A stretch of 64,000 nucleotides of DNA from Parerythrobacter_A sp963838735 (GCA_963838735.1 CAWISG010000004.1:248001-312000); one strand, 5' to 3'; shown: positions 1 through 11,127, counted from the stretch's first letter. The notes: a model not told the origin generated them from the letters alone. Program-made: numbers and translations.

Positions 1-335
1 TGGCGGTATTCGGCGCGAATTGGTGCCATGACAGCAGGGCCATGGCCGGCTGGCTTGAAAGCGAGGGCTTTTCATCCGTCCGGGACGAATATCGGGTGGT
101 GTATATCGACAGCGGCACGCCGCAAACCGGCGAAGGACGCAATCTTAAGCTCGCAGCGCGCTATGGCGTAACCGATATTACCGGCACACCGACCGTGCTC
201 GTGATCGATCCGCTCAAAGACGCTGCGCTGAACGCAACAACGGCCCGAACATGGCGTAATGCCGCGAGCCGTGATGGCGATGCTATACGCGATGCGCTAA
301 TGCGGTTCGTCATGCTTCCCGATACCGCGCCCTGA
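1..335 (+). CDS. Thioredoxin-fold protein, 5' end missing
   Basis: The reading frame is open from the window edge (first full codon at base 3) to TGA at 333-335, so the true start lies upstream. The visible part begins AVFGANWCHDSRAM, a W-C-x-x-S form of the thioredoxin active-site segment with only the first cysteine of the usual CxxC. A GTPTVLVID segment follows and fits the cis-proline loop and strand of a thioredoxin fold. With a single active-site cysteine it may be a monothiol or non-redox member. No signal peptide can be judged because the N-terminus is absent. It ends 20 bases before the HDAC-family gene on the same strand. Confidence 0.75.
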   Translation, partial: AVFGANWCHDSRAMAGWLESEGFSSVRDEYRVVYIDSGTPQTGEGRNLKLAARYGVTDITGTPTVLVIDPLKDAALNATTARTWRNAASRDGDAIRDALMRFVMLPDTAP

Positions 336-355
336 CGCCTGCGATCGGCCCGTCA

Positions 356-1276
356 ATGCTGCACGCCGTCCACCATGTCGATTACATGGCCCCGCCGCCG
401 GAACGCGGGACGTTCAAGTTTGACAAATATATGCTGGTGATGGACGAACTGCGGCGCAGCGGCGCGCTGCTGACCGAACATGCGCCGGAGCCGATGCCGC
501 GCCGATGGCTGGAGGCGGTGCATTGCCCCGATTACGTGGCGCAGGTGTTCGCGGCCGACGTTCCGCGCGAGAAGGAGCGGCGGATCGGCTTCCCTGTCAC
601 GCCGCATATTGCCAGCCGCGTGCGCCATACCAACGGCGGAACGTGGCTGGCAGCGAAGCTTGCAATGCAACATGGTTACGCGGCCAACACCGCTGCGGGC
701 AGCCATCATGCGCTGCACGATACCGGCGCGGGCTATTGCGTATTCAACGACCTGGCCGTGTGCGCCAACCGGCTGTTGACACAAGGCGATGCGACGCGCG
801 TGCTGATCGTCGATTGCGACGTCCACCAGGGGGACGGCACCGCCAGCCTGTTGGCGGGGCGGGAGGATGTCTTCACCCTGTCGCTACACGCGGAAAAAAA
901 TTTTCCGGTGCGCAAGGCCCGCTCCAGCCTAGATGTGGCGCTGCCGGACGGGACCAGGGATGATGATTACATGGTTGCCTTGCGGGATGCATTGATCCCG
1001 GCGATGGACTGTTTCGCACCCGGCATCGTACTGTACCAGGCAGGCGTCGATCCGCATGTCGATGACCGGCTGGGCCGGCTTGCGCTGACCGATACCGGCT
1101 TGCAAAAACGCGACCGGTTCGTGGTGAACGAAGCACGGCGGCGCGGGGTGCCGATCGCCAGCGCGCTGGGGGGCGGTTACGGTTCGGACCAGCGCGTGGT
1201 CGCGGCGCGCCACGCCGCTTCCATGCTGGCGATGGCGGAGGAAAATGCGCGCTGGCACTCGATCGGTCAGAAGTAG
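356..1276 (+). CDS. Histone deacetylase family protein (acetoin-utilisation/amidohydrolase type)
   Basis: 306 aa, typical for bacterial class II-like deacetylases that hydrolyse acetyl-lysine or acetylpolyamines with a catalytic zinc. The paired histidines of the active site are H117-H118 in the segment SHHALHDT, and the zinc-binding D155-x-H157 lies in DVHQGDGT. A third zinc ligand is probably the Asp of YQAGVDPH, and GGGYG near the C-terminus is the usual late family motif. The ATG at 356 gives the N-terminus MLHAVHHVDYM, which fits the family. The 3' end overlaps the convergent downstream gene by 10 bases. The substrate cannot be told from sequence. Confidence 0.9.
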   Translation: MLHAVHHVDYMAPPPERGTFKFDKYMLVMDELRRSGALLTEHAPEPMPRRWLEAVHCPDYVAQVFAADVPREKERRIGFPVTPHIASRVRHTNGGTWLAAKLAMQHGYAANTAAGSHHALHDTGAGYCVFNDLAVCANRLLTQGDATRVLIVDCDVHQGDGTASLLAGREDVFTLSLHAEKNFPVRKARSSLDVALPDGTRDDDYMVALRDALIPAMDCFAPGIVLYQAGVDPHVDDRLGRLALTDTGLQKRDRFVVNEARRRGVPIASALGGGYGSDQRVVAARHAASMLAMAEENARWHSIGQK

Positions 1277-1743
1277 ATGTCGATATAGTCCGTCAGTCCA
1301 TCGCACCATTCGAATTCGCGAAGCCGGTAATAGCGGCGGTTCTGTGTGATGGCGAAGCGCCAGGTCTTGTCGGCTTCGCATATGCGCCCGGTATCGGGGG
1401 TATTGGCCATCCGGATCAGGCCGTCGAAAATGAAATAATCCGGCCCCGCTTCGCTCACGCGGCCATCGAGCCACAGGGTTCCGCCACCGTTCGCGTCGAT
1501 CTGACTGCCGGTGAGATAAACCACGTCGCCTTCGCGCCGCACATCGACCGTACCGCGCCGTTCCCAGCCAATCCATTGCAGGGTCGCACCGCTATTGGTC
1601 GCCAGCCGCTCCAGCGTGGTCCGATCCATCGGCGCGGAAACAGTCGGGTCATCGCGGCCAACCGCCGGACCGCTTGCCAACAACGCCGCGCCGCACACGG
1701 CGGCCAGTCGTCCACCAAACCCCTTGCGCGCTCTCGATACCAT
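1267..1743 (-). CDS. Hypothetical exported protein
   Basis: 158 aa, family not recognised. The N-terminus (basic MVSRARKGFGG, then a hydrophobic Ala/Leu stretch ending near GPAVG) looks like a Sec signal peptide, so the product is probably periplasmic. The mature part has alternating strand-like segments and two cysteines (in RICEAD and EWCDG) that could form a disulfide. It ends in an aromatic tail, YIDIYF. It converges on the HDAC gene with a 10-base overlap of the 3' ends and is divergent from the L,D-transpeptidase gene, with only 55 bases between starts. A role in the envelope is only a guess from the signal peptide. Confidence 0.65.
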   Translation of the reverse strand: MVSRARKGFGGRLAAVCGAALLASGPAVGRDDPTVSAPMDRTTLERLATNSGATLQWIGWERRGTVDVRREGDVVYLTGSQIDANGGGTLWLDGRVSEAGPDYFIFDGLIRMANTPDTGRICEADKTWRFAITQNRRYYRLREFEWCDGLTDYIDIYF

Positions 1744-1798
1744 GTCATGTCCCTCCCGTTCAGCGATGCGTCAATCGCTGTCGGCTAGGGTAATGTCC

Positions 1799-2512
1799 AT
1801 GAACAGACGCCAACTTTTAACACGCAGCCTGACACTGGGCGCCGCGCTGGCCCTTCCCGCACGCTTGCCTGCGCAGGCTCGCTCCGGTTTGCCGCGCGAT
1901 GCGATGCTGGTCGATATCGCCAAACGTGAACAGGCGCGGGCGGGCGACCTGCTGTGGCGGCGCGATATTGTCGGCATCGCGGATTACGGCCTGCGCAGTT
2001 CGGAACCGCGTTTTCATTTTGTCGATCTGGAGCGCGGACAGGTTGACAGCTATCTGGTCAGCCATGGCGACGGGTCGGACCCGGACCATGATGGCTGGCT
2101 CGACCGGTTCAGCAATGTCGAGGGATCGCATTGTTCCAGTCGCGGGCTGTACATGACCTATGGCTGGTACACGGGGCGCTTCGGCACCTCGATCCGGCTG
2201 GAAGGCCTGGACGACGACAACTCCAACGCGCTCGACCGGGCCATCGTCATGCACCGCGCAAAATATGCCGAACGCGCGCATCTTGAAAAATGGGGTCGGC
2301 TGGGCCGCTCCAATGGCTGTTTTGCAATGGGCGATGCGGACTTCAAGCTGGCGCTACTGAAGCTGGGCGGAGGGCGCGTGCTGTTTGCGGACACCCTCGG
2401 CATTGCAGAAGACGGCTCGAAGGTGGTCAAACCCGAACCCGCGCCGGATATCGTGCCGCTGACGCCGCAGCCGCCGCAGGGCAGCGATATTTTGCTGCCC
2501 GGCGTTTTCTAG
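1799..2512 (+). CDS. Murein L,D-transpeptidase catalytic domain family protein (YkuD_2)
   Basis: 237 aa from the ATG at 1799. An in-frame ATG at 1793 is also possible, but AGGG at about 1787-1790 is better spaced for 1799. The N-terminus MNRRQLLTRSLTLGAALALP has twin arginines followed by a hydrophobic stretch, suggesting Tat or Sec export. The catalytic signature is GSHCSSRG early and GRSNGCFAMG with the nucleophile C174, matching the YkuD_2 variant of L,D-transpeptidases that remodel peptidoglycan with 3-3 crosslinks or attach proteins. The segment HGDGSDPDHDGWLDRFSN is a typical substrate-side loop. Its neighbour on the other strand is a second L,D-transpeptidase of a different family. Confidence 0.82.
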   Translation: MNRRQLLTRSLTLGAALALPARLPAQARSGLPRDAMLVDIAKREQARAGDLLWRRDIVGIADYGLRSSEPRFHFVDLERGQVDSYLVSHGDGSDPDHDGWLDRFSNVEGSHCSSRGLYMTYGWYTGRFGTSIRLEGLDDDNSNALDRAIVMHRAKYAERAHLEKWGRLGRSNGCFAMGDADFKLALLKLGGGRVLFADTLGIAEDGSKVVKPEPAPDIVPLTPQPPQGSDILLPGVF

Positions 2513-2518
2513 TCTGCC

Positions 2519-3913
2519 TCAGCTGTCGCGCAGGTCGTCTTCGATCGGGATGATCTGCTCGCCCGTTACGCGGCTGCGATTGGCGACGCGCGGTTTGTCG
2601 AACGATGCCAGCACCGCGCCGTCACGGTCGTAGATGTCCTTGAACGTGCGCAGCTTGCCATCGATATCCTGCCCCATCGTGAAATAGGTGATGTACACCG
2701 GCATCGGGGTTTCGAACCCGACCTTGGTGTATTTGCCCGACGTCATGATGCTCTTGGCCTCGTCGGCCGACTTGCCGCCGCGCAGGATCGCCAGCGTAAT
2801 CGCCAGCTCGGTCGCGCGTTCGGTGCGGATGCAGCCATGGCTCAAAGCCCGCGCGGCATTCTTGAACAGGTGGCGCGACGGTGTGTCGTGCAGGAAAATG
2901 GCATGCCGGTTGGGCATGTCCAGCTTCATCAGGCCCAGCGAATTGGTTGGCCCGGGTTGCTGCACCACACTGGTCCAGCCATTGGCGTTTCGCGTTGCGG
3001 TATAACCGGCGCGCTTTGCCCAAGCCGGGTTGTTCAGGACCTTGTTGCCCAGCCCTTCGCCCTTCACGATGGACTGCGGCACCGTCCAGGTCGGGTTGAA
3101 CACAATTCCTTCCACGCTTTCGGCAATCTGCGGGGTCGCATTGCGGCCCGGCTTGCCGACGACAGTGCGATAGGTCCGCACGATATTGTCGTTCACCGTC
3201 AGGCGCAGTTGGTATTCCGGCACGTTCGTGATCAGGTACTGGCTGCCCAGATCGCGCGCCAACCACCGCCACCGGTCCATGTTCGCGCGGATCAGCTTGC
3301 GCCGTTTGCTGTCGGTTTCCGGCGTCGCGGCCAGTTCGTCGCGCAGCCGGTAATAATCGGGATGCTCCGGCATGATCTGTTCGAGCGTGCCCGCCAGATC
3401 GCCTTCTTCCAGCACCTGCGCCATCAGCTTGCCAGTGGGATACCGATCCTGGTCGGGGTCCAGCACGAACCATTGCTTGCGCCCATCCATCGGCGTGCGG
3501 CCATCGCGCAGGTCTTCGACCAGCCATGCAAACGTCTTGCTGGCCGTCCTATCCAGCGTGCCGCCGGTGCCCGCCGCAATGGCTTCCCGCAAAACCTGCG
3601 GTTCGTATTCGGCGGGGTCCAGCCCTTCTGCGCTAAGCCCTTCCACCATCGTAAGCAGCGCGGTCGCCGCTTCGGTCGTCCAAACCTGCACTACCGGATA
3701 TTCCGGTTCGGCCATCGCGTCGATTGCCTGCACCACGGGTTCGGAAACGAACGCGCCGCTATCGGCCTCGACGCTCTGTTCCTGGATCTCGGCTTTCTGT
3801 GGCAGGATGTTTTGCGGCGTAGTCTGCGCGCCAGCCGTAGCCGACAACAGCGTAGCGCCCGAAATAATGGCAACATGTGGCAATGCGCGCTTCAGGATGG
3901 AAGAAAAATGCAT
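2519..3913 (-). CDS. L,D-transpeptidase, YcbB/LdtD-like with scaffold domain
   Basis: 464 aa with start ATG at 3913, giving MHFSSILKRALPHVAII and a signal peptide ending near ATAGA. An N-terminal scaffold region is followed by a YkuD catalytic domain with HDTPSRHLF and SHGCIRTE; the nucleophile is C361. This order (scaffold, then YkuD with a capping insertion) is that of YcbB-type enzymes, which form meso-DAP to meso-DAP crosslinks in periplasmic peptidoglycan. No separate peptidoglycan-binding repeat was distinguished by eye. Upstream in-frame ATG codons (to 4042) would give a non-signal extension and were not used. It converges with the YkuD_2 gene with only six bases between the ends. Confidence 0.88.
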   Translation of the reverse strand: MHFSSILKRALPHVAIISGATLLSATAGAQTTPQNILPQKAEIQEQSVEADSGAFVSEPVVQAIDAMAEPEYPVVQVWTTEAATALLTMVEGLSAEGLDPAEYEPQVLREAIAAGTGGTLDRTASKTFAWLVEDLRDGRTPMDGRKQWFVLDPDQDRYPTGKLMAQVLEEGDLAGTLEQIMPEHPDYYRLRDELAATPETDSKRRKLIRANMDRWRWLARDLGSQYLITNVPEYQLRLTVNDNIVRTYRTVVGKPGRNATPQIAESVEGIVFNPTWTVPQSIVKGEGLGNKVLNNPAWAKRAGYTATRNANGWTSVVQQPGPTNSLGLMKLDMPNRHAIFLHDTPSRHLFKNAARALSHGCIRTERATELAITLAILRGGKSADEAKSIMTSGKYTKVGFETPMPVYITYFTMGQDIDGKLRTFKDIYDRDGAVLASFDKPRVANRSRVTGEQIIPIEDDLRDS

Positions 3914-4056
3914 TCGCGGCCCCGTGTAAAATCTAACCTGCTCGGTTTGCCGAGCATAGCCCGGTCGATACGAACTATCAAACCGCGCCGCTTTATGCGG
4001 GCTGAATGACAACGCGCCGGATGACGCTGGCGGCATGCGCATCTAGGGCAGGCGGC

Positions 4057-4932
4057 ATGACGCGCCATCCGCATTTCTGGCCCTTGCTGGCGGCCCTGTT
4101 CGGTGTAGCGTGTTTGTCCGTAATGGATGCCGCAATGAAGGGCGCGGCACTGGCAATCGGGGCGTATAGCGCATCGGTGCTACGGTCCGGCTTTGCGGCA
4201 ACGCTGGCGATGCCGGTGTGGCTGCTGCGCGGAGGACGCTGGCCCGCCCCGCCGGTCCTGCGGCTGCACCTGCTGCGCGGGACGGTTTCCGCCGTGATGG
4301 CGTTCTCGTTCTTCTACGCGCTGACCAAGCTGCCAATTGCGGAAGCCATCGCCATCTCCTTCGTCGCGCCGTTGCTCGCGCTGTATCTGGCGAAGGTACT
4401 GCTCGGCGAAACGATCGCGCCAAAGGCGGTGTGGGGTTCGCTGATCGGCTTTGCCGGAACCGTCGTCATCGTCTCCGGACGGCTCGGTGCCGTGACGGCG
4501 GATACGGAGACCGTGAAGGGCCTGGCCGCGCTGCTCTTTTCCGCAACGCTCTATGCCTGGAACTTCATCATCATCCGGCAACAGGCCCTGGTGGCGGGGC
4601 CGCTGGAAGCCACCGCGTTTCACGGCGGCGTGGGTTTTCTGCTGTTCGCGCCGGCTTTGCCGTTTGCGTTCACCATGCCAGATCCGCACACCGCGCTGCT
4701 CCTGCTGTCGGCGGGCATCCTGACGGTGGCGGCGTCGCTGGCGATTACCTGGGCCTATGCCCGCGCCGAGGCGCAGGTGCTGGTGCCCATCGAATATAGC
4801 AGTTTCGCGTGGGCCAGCGCGCTCGGCTGGGTTTTCTTTGCGGAAAGCGTAAGCGCGACCACTCTGGCGGGCACCGTCCTGATCGTGGCCGGATGCTGGA
4901 TCGCGGTGCGTCAGCAAAGCGTTGCGGCTTAG
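4057..4932 (+). CDS. EamA/DMT-family inner-membrane transporter
   Basis: 291 aa and almost entirely hydrophobic, with about ten predicted membrane segments arranged as two EamA repeats, as in drug/metabolite exporters. The first repeat covers the N-terminal half (FSFFYALTKLPIAEA, then FVAPLLALYLA with the usual LGE motif); the second ends with ITWAYARAEAQVLVPIEY and VFFAES. The start at 4057 is preceded by AGGGCAGG; an upstream ATG at 4006 would add an unlikely polar leader. The closest known functional groups are S-adenosylmethionine and amino-acid metabolite exporters, but the substrate is not shown by sequence. It is divergent from the YcbB-like gene. Confidence 0.8.
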   Translation: MTRHPHFWPLLAALFGVACLSVMDAAMKGAALAIGAYSASVLRSGFAATLAMPVWLLRGGRWPAPPVLRLHLLRGTVSAVMAFSFFYALTKLPIAEAIAISFVAPLLALYLAKVLLGETIAPKAVWGSLIGFAGTVVIVSGRLGAVTADTETVKGLAALLFSATLYAWNFIIIRQQALVAGPLEATAFHGGVGFLLFAPALPFAFTMPDPHTALLLLSAGILTVAASLAITWAYARAEAQVLVPIEYSSFAWASALGWVFFAESVSATTLAGTVLIVAGCWIAVRQQSVAA

Positions 4933-5009
4933 CAAAACTGCAGCCCGTGGTAGTTGGCACAAAGCCCCGTGTGACACCGCCCGAATACTGGCGAACCCTT
5001 GACGAAAAG

Positions 5010-5027
5010 CACCTGAACGCGCAGGTG
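5010..5027. promoter_or_regulatory. Inverted repeat CACCTG-N6-CAGGTG upstream of acnA
   Basis: A perfect 6-bp inverted repeat with a 6-base spacer lies 68 bases before the acnA start, just after TTGACG at 4999-5004, which could act as a -35 element. It may be an operator or simply part of the leader. The acnA ribosome site AAAGGA lies near 5080. Confidence 0.3.
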
Positions 5028-5094
5028 TCGCCGACATATTCAGGACGCGCGGCAGGAACGCGCGCACCGCTCTCATACCCAAAGGAAACCGCAC

Positions 5095-7767
<2,673 letters not shown>

Positions 7768-7796
7768 TACAGCCGTGAGATAAACCGCCGGTACAA

Positions 7797-7831
7797 GAAG
7801 GGCGGCCTTTTTCGAAGGCCGCCCTTTTCAA
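7797..7831 (+). terminator. Rho-independent terminator after acnA
   Basis: AAGGGCGGCCTT and AAGGCCGCCCTT form a 12-bp stem around a short TTTCG loop and are followed by TTTC. It sits 30 bases after the acnA stop and in front of the convergent Ser-rich gene, so it may stop transcription from both sides. Confidence 0.85.
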
Positions 7832-7866
7832 TTGGCGTGTTGCCAATAGGAGTGTGGGTGTACGGC

Positions 7867-9426
7867 CTAGGCAGACCGCTTCGGCAGAAACTTGCGCCGT
7901 CCGAGGATGCCCGCTGCGGCCAGGCCGAACAGGATCATCATGGGCGGTGCCGGAACCGGCGTTCCGCTGGTGCCCGAAGTACCGCTCGTTCCCGACGTTC
8001 CGCTGGTCCCGCTTGTGCCGGACGTGCTGCCCGAAGACGAGGAACTGCTGCTCGACGAGGAGCTGCTGGACGAAGACGAGCTGGACGAGGTCGAGCTGGT
8101 CATGTTGCCGGTCGTCCCGCCGCTGGTCGCGCCACTGCTGGTCGCCCCGCCGGAGGACGAGGAGCTCGACGAACTGCTGGAGCTGGACGAGCTGCTGCTG
8201 GAGGACGAACCGGAGCCCGAACTTCCGCCGGTCGTCGTTCCACCGGTAGACGAGGCGGGGTGCGTCGGCTTCGGCGTCGGCTTCGGCGTCGGCTTGGGTG
8301 TCGGTTTGGGTGTGGGGGTCGGTGCAGGTGTCATGCCGCCCGAGCTCCCCGAACTCGAAGAACTGGACGAGCTCGACGAGCTGGAGGAACTGGACGAGCT
8401 CGAGGAGCTGCCACCCGATCCGCCCGAAGACGAGGTGCTTGTGACGCCACCGGTCGTGCTGGTCACACCGCCTGTCGTGCTTGTTACGCCGCCGGTGGAT
8501 GAGCTGCTGCCGCCGCTCGAACTGGTGGAGGTGACGCCGCCCGTCGTGCTTGTCGAGGTAAAGCCACCGGTCGATGTGGAGGACCCGCCGGTCGACGAGG
8601 TGGAGGTGAAACCACCGGTCGAGGAGCCACCCGTCGATGTGGTGGACGTAAACCCGCCCGTCGATGAACCGCCGGTCGAGGTCGATGTGCTACCGCCGCC
8701 GCCGCTGGAATTATCAATATCGATGTCGATATTGATTCCGCTGGTGCCGGAAGTGCCGCTGGTGCCGGAAGTGCCGCTGGTACCGCCGCTGGAGGTGGAC
8801 GTCGAACTGCCGCCGGTGGATGTCGAACCGCCCGAAGAGGAGTTGGACCCACCCGATGTGGTCGTGGTGGAAGAGACGACGACACTGCCGCCCGAACCAC
8901 CGCCGCCGCCACCGAAGAAGCCGCCAAAGAAGCCACCGCCCAGCCCGCCGCCAAAGCCGCCGCTGCCGCCGATCACCGTAACGCCGCCGTCACCGCCACC
9001 GCCGCCGCGAAAGGGCTGCTGCGGCAAGGGAGCGAGCGGCGCAGGTATCGCGGCCAGTGCCATGCGATAGGCGGGCGCGCATTCCGGATTGCCTGCCGTG
9101 CCGATGATCCGCGACCCGCCACGCGGGCCTGCACCGGCCAACGCCGGGTTCGCCATCGTCACGTCGCCAGGACCGACCGGTTCGCATTCCACTTCGCGCC
9201 GGACAATGCGCCGCTGGCGTTCCACTGTCTTGGGCACGACGCGCGTCGCGGTGCGGCGTTCCTTGATATACTTGACCGGCTGGGTCTTGGTCGACTGGAC
9301 TTTGCCCGATTTGTAGATGGGCGTATCCGTTACCTGTTTTTCGGCGACATGCACTGCACCACCGGCGAGCAGGGCGGTACCTGCTGCGGTTGCGGACAAT
9401 TTCGCCAGGGCCAGTTTCACCGACAT
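7867..9426 (-). CDS. Ser/Gly/Thr-rich exported protein with PEP-CTERM-like tail
   Basis: 519 aa from ATG 9426, preceded by AGAGAG; an in-frame TTG at 9432 adds two residues. A hydrophobic signal peptide is followed by a short basic region (YIKERRTATRVV) and a Gly-rich stretch. Next comes a long low-complexity region: TGGVTST and SSTGGFTST repeats, three poly-serine blocks of about 18-20 residues, a (TPKP)n linker and GTS repeats. The C-terminus is VPAPP, a hydrophobic helix MMILFGLAAAGILG, then RRK, the tripartite shape of PEP-CTERM-type sorting signals. The body could be a heavily glycosylated surface or matrix protein. No catalytic domain is visible. It lies downstream of ruvB on the same strand with a 220-base gap, so it probably has its own promoter. 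Confidence 0.75.
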   Translation of the reverse strand: MSVKLALAKLSATAAGTALLAGGAVHVAEKQVTDTPIYKSGKVQSTKTQPVKYIKERRTATRVVPKTVERQRRIVRREVECEPVGPGDVTMANPALAGAGPRGGSRIIGTAGNPECAPAYRMALAAIPAPLAPLPQQPFRGGGGGDGGVTVIGGSGGFGGGLGGGFFGGFFGGGGGGSGGSVVVSSTTTTSGGSNSSSGGSTSTGGSSTSTSSGGTSGTSGTSGTSGTSGINIDIDIDNSSGGGGSTSTSTGGSSTGGFTSTTSTGGSSTGGFTSTSSTGGSSTSTGGFTSTSTTGGVTSTSSSGGSSSSTGGVTSTTGGVTSTTGGVTSTSSSGGSGGSSSSSSSSSSSSSSSSSSSSGSSGGMTPAPTPTPKPTPKPTPKPTPKPTHPASSTGGTTTGGSSGSGSSSSSSSSSSSSSSSSSSSGGATSSGATSGGTTGNMTSSTSSSSSSSSSSSSSSSSSSSGSTSGTSGTSGTSGTSGTSGTSGTPVPAPPMMILFGLAAAGILGRRKFLPKRSA

Positions 9427-9613
9427 GGTCAAGCTCTCTTAATTTACGTTCGGGGTGCTATCGAGAGCGGCGGCTCCGCTCCTTCTGCATGTCCCTGTCG
9501 CATCAAGAAGCAACCAACAGCTTAATCCTGCAATGGAGTTAACCATGCTCCGCTCCCGAAAACGCAAATAATATGCGGGTCGCAGGGCCGTTCGGGGCGA
9601 GGTGTCCCATATC

Positions 9614-9636
9614 GGAACCGAACGGAGCGCGGTTCC
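9614..9636. repeat. Short palindrome GGAACCG-N9-CGGTTCC
   Basis: A perfect 7-bp inverted repeat just past the ruvB stop. There is no T-run beside it, so it is a weak terminator candidate at best. Confidence 0.35.
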
Positions 9637-9646
9637 TACCCCAAAC

Positions 9647-10691
9647 TTACCCGTTCGTGTCGAAAAGCCCGGTTTGCGAGCCATCCCCCCCATCCGCCGG
9701 TGGCTGCATTTCCAGGTGATTCCATCCCGCATCGTTCAGGCACCGGCCCCGCGCCGTGCGCGCGATCAGACCCAGCTGGATCAGAAACGGCTCGATCACC
9801 TCTTCCACCGTATCGCGCGGTTCGCTGAGGCCCGCCGCCAGCGTTTCCACGCCAACCGGGCCGCCCTTGTACGTTGTGGCAATCATGGAAAGATAACGCC
9901 GGTCCATGGCATCCAGGCCCAGCCGGTCGATTTCCAGCCGGGTCAGGGCATCGTCCGCCACCGCCTTCGTCACCATTCCGTCCCCCGCAACATGCGCAAA
10001 GTCGCGCACGCGCCGCATCAGCCGCCCGGCCACGCGCGGCGTACCCCTGCTGCGCCGGGCGATCTCGCGCGCGCCGTCGGGCTGGATCGCCATGCTTAGC
10101 AGTCCGGCACCGCGCGTCACCACCCGGTCCAGCTCCTCGTGCGTATAGAAGGTCAGGCGAACCGGAATGCCGAAGCGGTCGCGCAGCGGCGTGGTCAGCA
10201 GCCCCTGCCGCGTCGTTGCGCCGACCAGCGTGAAGGGCGGCAGGTCGATCCGCACGCTGCGCGCCGACGGGCCTTCGCCGATGATGAGATCGAGCGCGCG
10301 GTCCTCCATCGCCGGATACAGCACCTCCTCGACCACGGGATTGAGCCGGTGGATCTCGTCGATGAACAACACGTCGTGCGGTTCGAGGTTGGTCAGCAGC
10401 GCCGCCAGATCGCCCGGCTTGCCGATCACCGGCCCGCTGGTGGCGCGAAAGCCGACGCCTAGCTCCTTGGCCACGATCTGCGCCAGCGTGGTCTTGCCCA
10501 GCCCCGGCGGCCCGAAGAACAGCACATGGTCCATCGCTTCACCCCGCGACTTTGCGGACTCGATGAAACACCCGCAGATTATCCCGCGCCGCCTCCTGCC
10601 CGACGAACTCGGCCAGCGACTTGGGGCGCAGCGCGGCGTCGGGATCGTCGGGCTGGCGGTCGGGAGTGTGGAGGGGGGCGGGGTCAGTCAT
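9647..10691 (-). pseudogene. ruvB: ruvB, Holliday junction branch-migration ATPase, with +1 frameshift
   Basis: The open frame 10534-9647 gives 295 aa starting MDHVLFFGPPGLGKTTLAQ, so it lacks the first part of RuvB. That missing part lies immediately upstream in another frame: ATG at 10691 gives MTDPAPLHTPDRQ... LAEFVGQEAARDNLRVF, then runs out of frame. The frames join perfectly if one base is removed from the AAA run at 10566-10568 (+ strand), restoring VFIESAKSRGEAMDHVLF. RuvB is the hexameric AAA+ motor of the RuvAB complex. Walker A is GPPGLGKT, Walker B is LFIDEIHR, and the arginine-finger region is GATTRQGLLTTPLRDRFG. Either a real frameshift or a sequencing error in a homopolymer is possible. 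The entry is placed as a pseudogene only because the frame is broken. Confidence 0.9.
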
Positions 10692-10704
10692 CTACGCCTC
10701 CTAC

Positions 10705-10735
10705 CGTCATGCTGAACTTGTTTCAGCATCCATTG
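10705..10735 (+). repeat. Palindromic repeat, left copy flanking GIY-YIG gene
   Basis: A REP-like unit with core ATGCTGAA-CTTG-TTTCAGCAT. It matches, in inverted orientation, the sequence at 11074-11106, which shares the CCGTCAT...TGAACT...TTCAG.ATCCAT framework. It lies between the 5' end of ruvB and the GIY-YIG start. Confidence 0.75.
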
Positions 10736-10753
10736 CGCGGCGGGCTCAGTACC

Positions 10754-11089
10754 ATGTCGACCGAACGCCACCCCAGCGTCTATATCCTCGCCAGCCAGCC
10801 GCGAGGGACGTTGTACATCAGCGTGACCAGCGACCTTCTCGGCAGACTGTACCAACACCGCAGCGGCGAAACGCGGGGCTTTGTTGCTCGCCACGCCGTG
10901 TTTCATCTCGTCCGCTTCGAGATACTCGGTGACATGGACGCAGCCATCACGCGAGAGAAACAGCTTAAGAACTGGCACCGGCAATGGAAGATCAATCTGA
11001 TCGAAAGCGAGAACCCCGACTGGCACGACTTGGCACCCGCGTTGGGGATGGAGCCGGTTGCTTCGAACCTGAGGCAAGATGGATCCTGA
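10754..11089 (+). CDS. GIY-YIG nuclease superfamily protein
   Basis: 111 aa. The start of the domain is SVYILASQPRGTLYISVTSD, where VYI and LYI are the two GIY-YIG signature strands; the usual Gly of YIG is replaced by Ser. It continues with LLGRLYQHR and ends with AAITREKQLKNWHRQWKINLIE, the helix typical of small YhbQ-like single-domain proteins. ATG 10754 gives a compact family-length protein. It is inserted, antisense, between ruvA and ruvB, and is bracketed by two inverted palindromic repeats; the last codons and the stop (GGATCCTGA) lie inside the right repeat. The family has nuclease members, but activity of this small type is poorly known. Confidence 0.85.
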   Translation: MSTERHPSVYILASQPRGTLYISVTSDLLGRLYQHRSGETRGFVARHAVFHLVRFEILGDMDAAITREKQLKNWHRQWKINLIESENPDWHDLAPALGMEPVASNLRQDGS

Positions 11090-11106
11090 ACCGAGTTCAA
11101 GATGAC
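11074..11106 (-). repeat. Palindromic repeat, right copy flanking GIY-YIG gene
   Basis: Core ATCCTGAA-CCGAG-TTCAAGAT, the inverted relative of the unit at 10705-10735. It supplies the stop codon of the GIY-YIG gene. Confidence 0.75.
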
Positions 11107-11127
11107 GGGTTCGCGCGACAGCCCTCA

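Noticed and set aside
8030..8430. CRISPR-like array in the Ser-rich gene
   Set aside because: The repeats are codon-level poly-Ser and TPKP repeats without spacers of constant length.
7892..9070. Long plus-strand open frame of 392 codons rich in Glu, Leu, Val, Asp and Pro
   Set aside because: It is the exact reverse of the low-complexity Ser-rich gene; repeats of Ser and Thr codons leave the opposite frame free of stops. It has no ribosome site or family match.
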